From: Palsa-504 sp963756575
GTDB taxonomy: Bacteria > Actinomycetota > Actinomycetes > Streptosporangiales > Streptosporangiaceae
Reading direction: 5' to 3'
Length of the DNA: 64,000 bases
Assembly (NCBI GenBank): GCA_963756575.1
Contig: CAVWOM010000012.1
Location: forward strand, 62,001-126,000
The notes beneath the pieces were generated by a model. The model was not told the DNA's origin and made no database searches. It saw only the letters and a program-made list of their open reading frames with translations. This document shows positions 16,829 through 25,485 of the stretch, one piece after another. Positions within the stretch are counted from its first letter, which is position 1, and each line of letters begins with the position of its first letter. Position numbers and translations under genes: made by a program.

Positions 16829-17737
16829 TCAGATCCCGTGCCCGTGCGCGTGCAGGCGCCGCAGGATGGTGTCGCCGGGCACCGCGCCCGCGGCGACGGC
16901 CAGCGCGAACGGCACCCGGCGCTCACGCCAGTTGCTGCGCAGCGCCCGCCCGGCCCAGCGGCAGGCGTCGCCGCGCCGGCGCAGGCAGGCGTAGGCGAAG
17001 GCGAGCTGGGCGTAGACCCGGGCGGCGCCGGCCCGGGTGCCGGCCAGCTCGGGGTGGTGCTCGAGCATCCACAGCAGCGAGTCGGCCCGGCTCTGCCACT
17101 GCCGCGCGTAGTACGACGAGGCGCCCCAGGCCACCCGGACCAGGGGCGTGTCCACGTGCACGATCGGGTGCCGGCGGGCGGCCCGCAGGGCCAGGTCCCA
17201 GTCCTCGTTCTGGCCACCGGGAATGGCCTCGTCGACCAGGCCGATGCCGCCGGGTCCGGTCAGCGCCGTCCGCCACGCCAGGTAGGTGGAGGAGTGCACC
17301 ATGACCATGCGCGACCGGAGCAGGTCCGCGTGGGTCACCTCGGACCGGCCGGCCCGCCGCGGGTGCGTGGTCCCGGCGTATTCGACGTCGATCGCGCAGC
17401 TCGCGAACTCAGCCTCCGGCCGGGCCCGCAACGCCGCCACCTGCTGGCGCAGCTTGCCGGGCCGCCATACGTCGTCGTCGTCGCAGAAGGCGACGATTTC
17501 GGTGTCCAGCGCCAGGATGCCGGTGTTGCGGGCGCCGGCCAGCCCGGGCGTCCTGGCGTTGACGGTCACGTCCAGCCGCTCGCCCGGGGGCAGCTCGGGC
17601 TCGCTGCGGTCGTACACCACCACGACGCGGAGCCGGCCCGGGTAGTCCTGGGCGAGCGCGGCGGCCACCGCGGCGCGCAGCGGGCCGGGCCGGTTGTGCG
17701 CCGGGATCACGACGCCGACCGAAGGCCAGGCGGTCAC
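16829..17737 (-). CDS. Family 2 glycosyltransferase (GT-A)
   Basis: The 302-residue protein begins VGVVIPAHNRPGPLRAAVAA and has TPGLAGARNTGIL, with the metal-binding segment VAFCDDDDVWRPGKL (DxD) and later GGQNEDWDLALRA. This is a standard GT2 fold that transfers a sugar from a nucleotide donor on the cytoplasmic face. The GTG start overlaps the upstream sulfotransferase stop by 4 bp. The C-terminal Ala/Arg-rich helices may contact the membrane. Donor and acceptor are unknown. Confidence 0.87.
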   Translation of the reverse strand: MTAWPSVGVVIPAHNRPGPLRAAVAAALAQDYPGRLRVVVVYDRSEPELPPGERLDVTVNARTPGLAGARNTGILALDTEIVAFCDDDDVWRPGKLRQQVAALRARPEAEFASCAIDVEYAGTTHPRRAGRSEVTHADLLRSRMVMVHSSTYLAWRTALTGPGGIGLVDEAIPGGQNEDWDLALRAARRHPIVHVDTPLVRVAWGASSYYARQWQSRADSLLWMLEHHPELAGTRAGAARVYAQLAFAYACLRRRGDACRWAGRALRSNWRERRVPFALAVAAGAVPGDTILRRLHAHGHGI

Positions 17738-18675
17738 GGCCGGCCTCCCAGGTACCCGTAGCGGGCCAGCAGCGGGAGGGTCAGGGCGGTCACGGCCCGG
17801 CGCTGGCGGGCGGGCAGGCCGGCCCGCCAGCGTTCGTCCGGACGGACCGGGATCTGGCCGGTGGCGAAGCGCATCGGGTTGCCGGAGACGCTGTGCCCGG
17901 GGTTCAGGTGAGCCCAGCCCGCGCCGAGGAACGGGAAGCTCGCCGGCGCCGGCAGCCCGGCGAAGTCAGCCAGCCGCGTCAGGGCATCGGCCGGCGCGGC
18001 CACGAAGTCCTCGTACCGCATCCGCAGGACCGGGACGCCGGTCCGGGCCAGCAGGTGGAAGGCGGCGTTCTGGCCGGTCCACTGGCCGGCCGCCACCGCG
18101 GGGGAGTACCTGGTCATGTAGCTCTCCCGGTCGGTGTCGGGCCGCCGGACCTGCCTGCTCCAGGAGTAGGCCACCGCCCGGCTGTCCCTGACCACGTGCA
18201 GCACCCGCAGGTCGAGCCCGTCCTGCCAGCGCAGGCAGTGGGCCAGCGACGGGTGCTTGCTCGAGTCCACCACCAGGTCGCCGCCGCTGACCTCGGCGAT
18301 CGCGGCGTAGAGCCGGGCGTAGTAAGAGGTGTACTCGGCCAGCTCCCGGCGCCGTCCGGGCCGCAGGTCCCGCCGCGCCAGCGCGGGCACGAAGCGGTTC
18401 CGGTCGACCCGGTCGCGCAGGGCGGCGACCCGGGTCACGTCGACCCGGTCCCACCCGCCGAACGCCGCCGCGCCCACCTTCGCCCAGAACGGGCAGCGGC
18501 CGAACGGCTCACCGCACCCGCAGCGCTCGTCCCCGGCGATGCCCCGCTCCCAGAGGTGGACGAGCTCGCCCACCGGGCTGACTCCGGGCAGCTGCCCGGC
18601 CAGCCGTTCGATCAGCGTGCTGCCGCTGCGGCCGAGGCCCCCGACGTACAGCACGCGCACCTGTCCCCCCGACAT
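17734..18675 (-). CDS. Sulfotransferase-family protein 2
   Basis: The 313-residue protein has the PAPS loop VLYVGGLGRSGSTLIERLAG and the 3'-phosphate region LRVLHVVRDSRAVAYSWSRQ. Between them lies a CGCGEPFGRCPFW cysteine cluster and VVDSSKHPSLA. The fold is that of bacterial sulfotransferase family proteins acting on carbohydrate or lipid hydroxyls. It is distinct in sequence from the sulfotransferase at 14160-15020, so the locus can probably sulfate two positions. It is translationally coupled to the GT2 gene. Confidence 0.8.
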   Translation of the reverse strand: MSGGQVRVLYVGGLGRSGSTLIERLAGQLPGVSPVGELVHLWERGIAGDERCGCGEPFGRCPFWAKVGAAAFGGWDRVDVTRVAALRDRVDRNRFVPALARRDLRPGRRRELAEYTSYYARLYAAIAEVSGGDLVVDSSKHPSLAHCLRWQDGLDLRVLHVVRDSRAVAYSWSRQVRRPDTDRESYMTRYSPAVAAGQWTGQNAAFHLLARTGVPVLRMRYEDFVAAPADALTRLADFAGLPAPASFPFLGAGWAHLNPGHSVSGNPMRFATGQIPVRPDERWRAGLPARQRRAVTALTLPLLARYGYLGGRP

Positions 18676-18687
18676 GTGCGCCTGGCC

Positions 18688-20031
18688 CTAGTTGCCGTAC
18701 GGCAGCAGGCAGATGCCCGCGTAGCCGTAGACTCCGCCGCACCGGCTCGAACCGTCCAGGTTGTCGCTGGCGATCCACAGGCCGGCCCCGGTGAGCAGCA
18801 TGTCGTCGGCGCCGAGGCCGCGGTCCCTGGTCGGGTTGAAGGTGACGGCCCCGCTGGCCGGGCTCAGGCCCGCCATGCCGGGCGCGCTGACCGCCCCCGG
18901 GCCGGCGAAGTCGCAGCCGCTCGGGTTGCTGGCCCAGCGCTCGTGGCCGCCGATGTAAACGGTGGAAGCGTCCGCCGCGACGGAGTACAGCGAGTCGCAG
19001 CCGGTGTAGTTCACCCACAGGTGGGACACGCTGGCCTGGGTGGCGGGGAACGCCGCCGCCGCGTCGCACAGCCCGGTCCGCGGCGCCGAGCCGGTCGGCT
19101 GGTCGTAGGGGTGGTATCCGGTCGTCGCCACGTAGACCTTGGAGTCGTCCGGCGACCACGCCGCGGCCTGCAGGTAGTACGGCTCGACGGTGGCGCAGGC
19201 GCCGCTGAACTCACTCGAGGTCCACGGCGTCACCGTGGCGGCGGAGCCGGACACGTTCAGCATGAAGATCTGCTGCCGGGGCTGCCCGCCCGCCGAGGTG
19301 AAGTCGCCCTCGACCAGGTCCAGCGTGCCGCCGTGGCTGAGCTGCTGGTTGTAGACCCGGGTCGCGTTCGAGGAGACCCCGGGGAACTGGTAGTTGCCGG
19401 AGATCGACAGGTGCGCGAAGCCGTCGTCCTTCCCGGTCGTGGTGTTCAGGCTGGTGAAGTACGGGTTGGCGGAGCTGCCGTTGATGGCGGTGAAGTAGCC
19501 GCCGGCCAGCAGGTGGCTGCCCACCCGGAGCAGCGTCTCCACCTGCCCGGCCGCGTTATGGCCGAACGCGCTGCTGACCGCCCCGGTGCTGGTCGACACC
19601 GCGGCGATGTTCTTCACCGCGGTCCCGTTCACCGAGGTGAACTGGCCGCCCAGGTAGGCGGTCGAGCAGTCCGCGCTGAACTCGATCGCGTTGACGGTGC
19701 CGTTCACGTCCGGGTCCCAGGACGTCATCTTGAACGGCGACGCGGCCGCGAAGCTGAACGCGTTGTTCCTGGTGTAGCCGGTGGAATAGCGCTTGATCGA
19801 GGTGAAGCTCCCGACCGCGTACATGGTGCCGCCGCACTGCGCGAGCTGGCGCACCTGTTCCGTGCTGCCGGTGGTGGCCAGCTGCGGCGTGCCGGCCGCC
19901 GGAACGGACGAGACCGGCCCGGTGGCGGCCTGGGCCGGCAGCCCGGTCGCCGCGGCGACCACCGCGGTGGCGACCGCGGCGGCCGACGCCAGGCTCAGCC
20001 GGACCCGGAAGCCCAGTCGGATGGATGTCAT
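18688..20031 (-). CDS. Secreted beta-propeller-like protein B, paralog of 4014-5417
   Basis: About 447 residues from the ATG at 20031, whose ribosome site GGGGGAG lies 5-6 bases upstream; this favours it over the in-frame ATG at 20046. The signal sequence is LASAAAVATAVVAAATGLPAQAA. Motifs match paralog A almost segment for segment: MYAVGSFTSI, AYLGGQFTSVNG, LLAGGYFTAING, LDLVEGDFTSAGG, VYVATTGYHP, VNYTGCDSLYS and DRGLGADDMLLTGAGLW. It sits between the initiating sugar transferase and a sulfotransferase in the same operon, which ties this family to polymer assembly, export or anchoring. No enzyme residues are seen. Confidence 0.72.
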   Translation of the reverse strand: MTSIRLGFRVRLSLASAAAVATAVVAAATGLPAQAATGPVSSVPAAGTPQLATTGSTEQVRQLAQCGGTMYAVGSFTSIKRYSTGYTRNNAFSFAAASPFKMTSWDPDVNGTVNAIEFSADCSTAYLGGQFTSVNGTAVKNIAAVSTSTGAVSSAFGHNAAGQVETLLRVGSHLLAGGYFTAINGSSANPYFTSLNTTTGKDDGFAHLSISGNYQFPGVSSNATRVYNQQLSHGGTLDLVEGDFTSAGGQPRQQIFMLNVSGSAATVTPWTSSEFSGACATVEPYYLQAAAWSPDDSKVYVATTGYHPYDQPTGSAPRTGLCDAAAAFPATQASVSHLWVNYTGCDSLYSVAADASTVYIGGHERWASNPSGCDFAGPGAVSAPGMAGLSPASGAVTFNPTRDRGLGADDMLLTGAGLWIASDNLDGSSRCGGVYGYAGICLLPYGN

Positions 20032-20063
20032 GTTCTCCCCCTTCATGTGGTGCTGCTCAGCCC

Positions 20064-21513
20064 CTAGTAGGCGCCGCGGCCCTTGGCCACGGCGGCGCCT
20101 GTTTTCCACAAGATCTGCAGGTCGAGCGCCAGCGACCAGTTCTCCACGTAGCGCAGGTCGAGCCGCACGGCCTCTTCGCGGCTCAGGTCGGACCGCCCGC
20201 TGACCTGCCACAGCCCGGTCATGCCGGGCTTGACCAGCAGTCGCCGGCGGACGTCGTCGCCGTACTTGGCCACCTCGCGCGGCAGCGGCGGCCGGGGTCC
20301 CACCAGGGACATCTCGCCGAGCACCACGTTGAACAGCTGCGGCAGCTCGTCCAGCGACCAGCGCCGCAGCCACTTCCCGGTGACGGTGACCCGCGGGTCC
20401 TTGCGCACCTTGAACAGCAGCCCGTCGCCCTCGTCGAGGGCGAGGACCTCCTGCGTGCGCTGCTCCGCGTCGCGCACCATGGTGCGGAACTTCAGTACCG
20501 CGAAGGGCTGGCCGTCCTGGCCGATCCTGGTCTGCGAGAACAGCACCGGGCCGCCGTCGCGGACCGCGATGGCGATCGCGATGGCGGCCAGCAGCGGGGT
20601 GAGCAGGCCGACCGCGACCGCGGCCGCCAGCCGGTCGAAGGCGCCCTTGACCGCCCGCTTGAGCCCGGTCAGCTCGGCGTGGTCCACGTGCAGCAGCGTC
20701 AGCCCGGCGGTCGGCCGGATCGTGGTCCGCGGTCCGGCCACGTCGAGCAGGGCCGGGGCCAGGCACAGGTCGGTGCCTTCCTTCTCCAGGTCCCAGGCGA
20801 GCCGGCGGAGCGTGGCGCTGTCCAGCTCGGGACAGGCGAGCACGGCGACCGTGTCGGTGCCGGTCCCGGCCGCCACCCGGGCGGCGTCGGCCAGGCCGCC
20901 GAGCACCGGCACGCCCGCGACCTCCGTCGTCGCCGATCCCGGGCACGCACGCGTTCACCACCTCGAGCCCGTGGTGCCGCTCCCGGTGCAGCCGGACGAT
21001 CAGGTCGGCCACCGCGTCCGCGTGCCCCACCGCCGTCACCCGGCGCAGGTGCAGCCCCCGCGCGCGGCGCCGGTGCAGCTGCCGGCGCAGGCCGAACCGG
21101 GCCGCGGCGGTAGCGGCGGTCAGGCCGGGCAGCGCGATGAGGAGGTAGCCGCGGGCGAAGTTGGCGTTGAGGGCGTAGGACGCGATCGCGATCGTGGCGG
21201 CCAGGCTGACCGCGGCGCCCAGGAGCCGCCGGAACTCCTCCGACCCCAGGCCGATGAAGCGCGGGTCGTAGCCTCCGGCCAGGGCCACCCAGCCGATCCA
21301 GACGAGCGGCAGTCCCGCGGTCGTGGTGAGGTACAGCAACGGCGCGGGCTGCCCGGCGAACCGGCCGAGCAGCGCGACCGCGCCGGCCAGCATCCCGCAG
21401 ATCGCATCGGCCGCGACCATGTGGCCCTGGTAGCGGACCACCCAGGGCAGGGAGCGCCGCCGGGACAGCACGGGCCGCCAGGCGAACCGTTCCCGCTGTT
21501 CGGAAACCGTCAC
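20064..21513 (-). CDS. Undecaprenyl-phosphate sugar phosphotransferase (WbaP/EPS-initiating), frameshifted
   Basis: The GTG at 21513 follows AGGTAGGGAGC and opens a region with four or five membrane helices (ADAICGMLAGAVALLGRFAG and others) plus a cytoplasmic segment. Near 20930 one base appears missing (GIGDDGG to VPVLGGLADAARV). The conserved catalytic domain follows in the other frame: LKRAVKGAFDRLAAAVAVGL, FSQTRIGQDGQPFAVLKFRT-M, WLRRWSLDELPQLFNVVLGE-MSLVGPRP and KPGMTGLWQVSGRSDLS. This enzyme starts repeat-unit synthesis by placing sugar-1-phosphate on undecaprenyl phosphate. It is the first gene of the leftward operon. The indel looks like an assembly error. Confidence 0.8.
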
Positions 21514-21709
21514 GCTCCCTACCTCTCTTTTAACATAGACACCATCAGAAACGAATTGGCGTTTGACTGACAAACACCCCAGAGACAACTTGAGGCTACT
21601 GAACAGACACTGAAAGTGGGCGAAGGAAGTTCTGTTTTCAACCTTCTTGCTACTTTCAGCGGCGAGAGTCCTCACTTGATTACTATGAGTAACGAACGAG
21701 GGGTCGACT
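21514..21709. promoter_or_regulatory. Divergent promoter region, sugar transferase / MATE
   Basis: About 195 bp, markedly AT-richer than the neighbouring genes, separate two outward-facing operons. The segments TTTTAACATAGACACC (near 21529) and TTGATTACTATGAGTAACG (near 21676) are plausible promoter cores. There is no clear long dyad. Confidence 0.4.
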
Positions 21710-23158
21710 TTGCCCCGGTACCACCCGCAGCGGGAACATTGTGAACATGCTGACCTGGGGCGAGCGGCGCTGACCGCGGGACAGGCCCGCGGCCGCGGGC
21801 GGCTCCGTGGCCCTGGGCGGCTCCGCGGTCCCGGGCGGCTCCGCGGTCCCGGGCGGCTCCGGGCGGACCGGGACCTCGACCGGCGCATCGCGGTGCTCGC
21901 GCTGCCCGCGCTCGGCGCGATCGCCGCCGAGCCCGCCTACAGCCTGGCCGACACCGCCATCGTCGGGCACCTGGGCCGCACCCCGCTCGGGGCGCTGGCC
22001 ATCGCGACCACCGCGCTCACCATGACCGCCTGGCTGGCCATCTTCCTGTCCACCGCGACCACCTCGGCGGTGGCTGGGCTGGCGGCCGGGCGCGAATCCA
22101 GCCGGGCGTCACGCTCCGTCGGCGCCGCCTACCTGGTGGCGGCGGCCGGCGGGGCGCTGGTCGCGGTGATCGTGATCGTGACCGCCCCCTGGGTGGCGGT
22201 GCTGCTCGGCGCGCGCGGCGCCGTGCTGTCCGGCTCGGTCGGCTACCTGCGGGCGTCCGCCGCCGGGATACCGTTCCTGTACGTTTCGTACGCGGGCAAC
22301 GGGCACCTGGTCGGCCTGGCGAACGCGCGCACGCCGCTGCGCATCGCGGTCAGCGCCAACGTCCTGAACGCGGCCCTGGAACTCTTCCTCGTCTACGGCG
22401 TGCACCTGGGCCTGCTCGGCTCGGCCTGGGGCACGGTCGCCGCCCAGGCCGTGACGGCCGGGCTGTACCTGGCCGCCTCCCGGCGGGCGGCCGTGCGCCC
22501 CGAGCGGCCCGGCCGGGCCGAGATCACCGCCCTGCTGCGGGACGGGCACCGGCTGTCGGTGCGGACGATCGCGCTCGGCGTGGTCCCGCTGACCACGACC
22601 GCGATCGCGGCCCGGCTCGGCCCGGTCGCGCTCGGCGGCCAGCAGGTCGCCATGCGGGTCTGGTACCTGCTGGCGCTGCTGCTCGACGCGCTGGCGGTCC
22701 CCGCGCAGGTGTACGTCAGCTCGGCCCTCGGCGCGGGCGACCTGGACGGCGCGCGCCGGGTCGGGCGGCGCACCCTGCGGCTGGGCCTGCTGGCCGGGAT
22801 CGGCCTCGGCGTGGTCACCGCGGGGCTGGCGTTCTGGGTCCCGGTCCTGTTCACCCCCGACCCAGCCATCCGCCACGCCGCCACGATCGCCCTGCTGGTG
22901 GCCGCGCTGACCCAGCCCGTGGCCGCGCTGGCCTTCGTCCTGGACGGGCTCATCCTCGGCATTTCCGACTACGTGGCCATGCGCCGCGCGATGATCCTCG
23001 CCATCGGCGCCTACGTCCCGGTGGCGGCGCTGGTGCTGGCCTTCCATGGCCTCGGGCTGGCCGGGATCTGGGTCGCCCTGGGCCTGTGGCTCGCGGCCCG
23101 GTCCGTTCTGCTCGGCCGCCGCTGGCGAGCCCAGCTGGCCGCTAGCCTGGACCCGTGA
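21710..23158 (+). CDS. MATE-family efflux transporter
   Basis: About 482 residues from a TTG start at 21710 (GAGGGG upstream). A TTG start is unusual, but no better one precedes the first helix. The N-terminal leader holds three copies of GRLRGPG, from an 18-bp DNA repeat near 21800-21860. About 12 membrane helices follow with MATE signatures: ALGAIAAEPAYSLADTAIVG-HLG, AGIPFLYVSYAGNGHLVGLA-NARTPL, VALGGQQVAMRVWYL and ISDYVAMRRAMI. It exports cationic or aromatic compounds using Na+ or H+. The GTGA overlap with a DAHP synthase gene is notable and could mean export of a shikimate-derived product. Confidence 0.85.
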   Translation: MPRYHPQREHCEHADLGRAALTAGQARGRGRLRGPGRLRGPGRLRGPGRLRADRDLDRRIAVLALPALGAIAAEPAYSLADTAIVGHLGRTPLGALAIATTALTMTAWLAIFLSTATTSAVAGLAAGRESSRASRSVGAAYLVAAAGGALVAVIVIVTAPWVAVLLGARGAVLSGSVGYLRASAAGIPFLYVSYAGNGHLVGLANARTPLRIAVSANVLNAALELFLVYGVHLGLLGSAWGTVAAQAVTAGLYLAASRRAAVRPERPGRAEITALLRDGHRLSVRTIALGVVPLTTTAIAARLGPVALGGQQVAMRVWYLLALLLDALAVPAQVYVSSALGAGDLDGARRVGRRTLRLGLLAGIGLGVVTAGLAFWVPVLFTPDPAIRHAATIALLVAALTQPVAALAFVLDGLILGISDYVAMRRAMILAIGAYVPVAALVLAFHGLGLAGIWVALGLWLAARSVLLGRRWRAQLAASLDP

Positions 23159-24468
23159 CTACACCCGCGTTGCAGCAGCCGCAGTGGCCCGACCGCGGTT
23201 CCCTCCAGACCGCGGTGCGCCGCCTGGGGGGCCTGCCGCCGCTGGTGCTCGCGGCCGAGTGCGATCAGCTGAAGGACCGCCTGGCCGCGGTCGCGCGCGG
23301 GGAGGCGTTCCTGCTCCAGGGCGGCGACTGCGCGGAGACGTTCGCCGGCACGACGGCCGGCAGCATCCGGGGCAAGTTCCGGACCCTGCTCCAGATGGCC
23401 GTCGTGCTCACCTACGCGGCCAGCGTGCCGGTGGTGAAGGTGGGGCGGCTGGCGGGCCAGTTCGGCAAGCCGCGATCCGGGACGACCGAGGTCAGGGACG
23501 GCGTGGAGCTGCCCGTCTACCGCGGGGACGCGGTCAACGGCATCGAGTTCACCCCCGAGTCCCGGACCCCCGACCCAAGCCGGCTGCTCGAGGCCTACCA
23601 CTGCTCCTCGGCCACCTTGAACCTGTGCCGTTCCCTGGCCGGCGGCGGGTACGCCGACCTGCGCCAGGTGCACGCCTGGAACCAGGACTTCGTGGCGGCC
23701 AGCCCGGCCGGCCTGCGGTACGAGCAGCTGGCCGAGGAGATCGACCGGGCCATCACGTTCATGCGCGCCTGCGGAGCCGATCCGGAGGAGTTCCGCGCGG
23801 TGGAGTTCTACTCCTCCCACGAGGCGCTGCTGCTGGACTACGAACGGCCCCTGACCCGGACCGACCCGCGCAGCGAGGGCCGCTACGACCTGTCCGCGCA
23901 CCTGCTGTGGATCGGGGAGCGGACCCGCGCCCTCGACGGCGCCCACGTGGAGTTCGCCCGCCAGATCCGCAACCCCGTCGCCGTCAAGATCGGCCCGTCG
24001 GCGTCCGCGCAGGACGTCCTGGCCCTGATCGACGCCCTCGACCCGGACCGCGAGCCCGGCCGTCTCACCCTGATCACCCGGATGGGCGCCGGCCGGATCC
24101 GCGAGGCGCTGCCGCCGCTGGCGGAGAAGGTGACCGCCAGCGGGGCGGCCGTGGTCTGGGTCTGCGACCCGATGCACGGCAACACCGTCGAGGCGGCCAG
24201 CGGCCACAAGACCAGGTACTTCGACGACGTGCTGGACGAAGTGGCGGGCTTCTTCGAGGTGCACCGCGCGCTCGGCAGCCACCCGGGCGGCATCCACATC
24301 GAGTTCACCGGCGACGACGTCACCGAGTGCATCGGCGGCGGCCACCACATCGCCGAGACCGACCTGGCCGACCGCTACGAGACCACCTGCGATCCCCGTC
24401 TCAACCGCGGCCAGTCCCTAGACCTAGCCTTCCGCGTCGCCGACCTCTACCGCACCCACCACCCCTAA
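23155..24468 (+). CDS. aroG: Class II 3-deoxy-D-arabino-heptulosonate-7-phosphate synthase
   Basis: The 437-residue protein is a complete type II (plant/mycobacterial-like) DAHP synthase. Motifs include LLQGGDCAETFAG, GKFRTLLQMAVVLTYAA, VVKVGRLAGQF, VEFYSSHEALLLDYERPLTR, KIGPSASAQDVL, WVCDPMHGNT and HIEFTGDDVTECIGG. It lacks the extended regulatory N-terminus of the M. tuberculosis enzyme. It condenses PEP and erythrose-4-phosphate, the first step of the shikimate pathway. Being translationally coupled to a MATE exporter, it may be a second, specialised copy that feeds an aromatic secondary product; that is inference. Confidence 0.9.
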   Translation: MTTPALQQPQWPDRGSLQTAVRRLGGLPPLVLAAECDQLKDRLAAVARGEAFLLQGGDCAETFAGTTAGSIRGKFRTLLQMAVVLTYAASVPVVKVGRLAGQFGKPRSGTTEVRDGVELPVYRGDAVNGIEFTPESRTPDPSRLLEAYHCSSATLNLCRSLAGGGYADLRQVHAWNQDFVAASPAGLRYEQLAEEIDRAITFMRACGADPEEFRAVEFYSSHEALLLDYERPLTRTDPRSEGRYDLSAHLLWIGERTRALDGAHVEFARQIRNPVAVKIGPSASAQDVLALIDALDPDREPGRLTLITRMGAGRIREALPPLAEKVTASGAAVVWVCDPMHGNTVEAASGHKTRYFDDVLDEVAGFFEVHRALGSHPGGIHIEFTGDDVTECIGGGHHIAETDLADRYETTCDPRLNRGQSLDLAFRVADLYRTHHP

Positions 24469-24597
24469 CCCACCACCACCCCTAACCCACCCACCACCTA
24501 ACCGACCACCACCCCTAACCCCCACCAGCTAACCGACCACCACCCCTAACCCGCCACCACCTAACCGACCACCACCCCTAACCCACCACTACCAGCC
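24462..24597. repeat. CCCTAACC-rich minisatellite after aroG
   Basis: Directly after the aroG stop, irregular units such as CCGACCACCACCCCTAACCC recur six to seven times over about 135 bp. The block contains several CACCCCTAACC cores. The array is strand-asymmetric (C-rich top strand) and non-coding. It resembles an expanding minisatellite; a telomeric role is not supported. Confidence 0.8.
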
Positions 24598-24864
24598 GGC
24601 GACCCGCTCAACCCCCCACCCCGTGCACCCCACCAGCCCCGTGTGCCCCATCCGCACCGCTGGGCCCGTCCGTAACCGACCGCCCACGGCAGCGCTGCTG
24701 CCGGACGGGACCGGAACCGGGTGGGGGATCGACCGGTTTCCAGCCAATGCCATTGAGCTTGTAGTTGCTGCCGGGCGCGGGATCCCGGGAACCGGCTCAG
24801 GTAACACTGGCACCGCCAGCACCGCCAGCACCGCGATCTGAGCGCCGCGGGTCAGCCGTGACGA

Positions 24865-24916
24865 CATGAAACCCGGCTTCGAGTGCGTCCGGACGCGCTG
24901 CAAGCCCGGTTTCATG
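24865..24916. repeat. Intergenic palindrome, 15-bp arms
   Basis: The arms CATGAAACCCGGCTT (24865-24879) and its near-perfect complement (24902-24916; one mismatch) flank a 22-bp spacer. There is no T-tract. The architecture is like the other long intergenic palindromes in this window but the sequence differs. Confidence 0.7.
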
Positions 24917-25138
24917 GCGTCCGCCGCCAGCTGACGCTCATGATCAACTCAAGCTGAGCGACATTGGGTTCCAGCGGGTTGGTGGGGCATCGACCCGGTT
25001 AGCGTCAGGCCCGAACTGGGACGGCCGGGGCCCATGGGTTTCACGGGATTTGAGGTACCTGTCCGCAACGCCACGGACGGCTTCTCGCCTCGCCGATGCC
25101 TGAGGGGAGGGCTTCCTCGGCGACGTTTCGCTGAAGAG

Positions 25139-25177
25139 ACGTCTTGTGAAAATATGCACAAGACGTTTCCGCGGAAA
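25139..25177. repeat. Hairpin ACGTCTTGTG-N8-CACAAGACGT plus adjacent dyad
   Basis: Perfect 10-bp arms (25139-25148, 25157-25166) enclose an A/T-rich loop. A short palindrome, TTTCCGCGGAAA (25166-25177), follows directly. It could be a regulator site or a cruciform; no neighbouring promoter makes the role clear. Confidence 0.55.
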
Positions 25178-25185
25178 CACGGCGG

Positions 25186-25400
25186 CGCGGCGGACGTGGC
25201 CGGGTCAGCGGCGGACGTGGCCGGGTCAGCGGCGGGCGTGGCGGGTCCAGCGGCGGCGTGGCGGGTCCGCGGCGGGCGTGGCGGGTCAGCGGCGGGCGTG
25301 GCAGGTCAGCGGCGGGCGTGGCGGGGGCGTGGCGTTCCGCGGCGGGGGCATGGCGGGGACATGGCGGGTCCGCGGCGGGGCGTGGCGAGGTAGGCGGCGG
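25186..25400. repeat. GC-rich ~20-bp tandem repeat
   Basis: About ten imperfect copies of GCGGCGGGCGTGGCGGGTCA, with GACGTGGCC and GGGGCATGGCG variants, lie downstream of the TetR gene. The run is open in several frames, as expected of simple GC-rich repeats, but shows no protein family. Treat it as non-coding. Confidence 0.8.
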
Positions 25401-25485
25401 ACATGGCGGGGCGCCGGTTGGCATCGGGCCCGGCACGGCACAGCCGGGTCCCATGTGCCCGGCGAGGCCCTAGGTGCTGGCGCGG

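Larger units (their letters stand above)
24598..25485. other. Gene-poor repeat-rich intergenic region
   Basis: No convincing gene lies in these roughly 890 bp. It holds a near-perfect palindrome (24865-24916), a second short-arm hairpin (25139-25166) and a GC-rich tandem repeat (25186-25400). An open frame on the minus strand, 24589-24915, has a hydrophobic stretch but runs through the palindrome and has no family resemblance. Confidence 0.5.

Noticed and set aside
17893..20067. Very long plus-strand open frame opposite the sulfotransferase and propeller genes
   Set aside because: Its composition is Arg/Gly/Val-rich without family motifs; it is the GC-bias shadow of the minus-strand genes.
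24462..24597. CCCTAACC repeats as a telomere of a linear chromosome
   Set aside because: Actinomycete telomeres are palindromic hairpin-rich ends, not CCCTAA arrays, and the block lies inside continuous genes.
24589..24915. Small secreted protein on the minus strand
   Set aside because: The frame spans a palindrome, has no ribosome site and shows no recognisable family.
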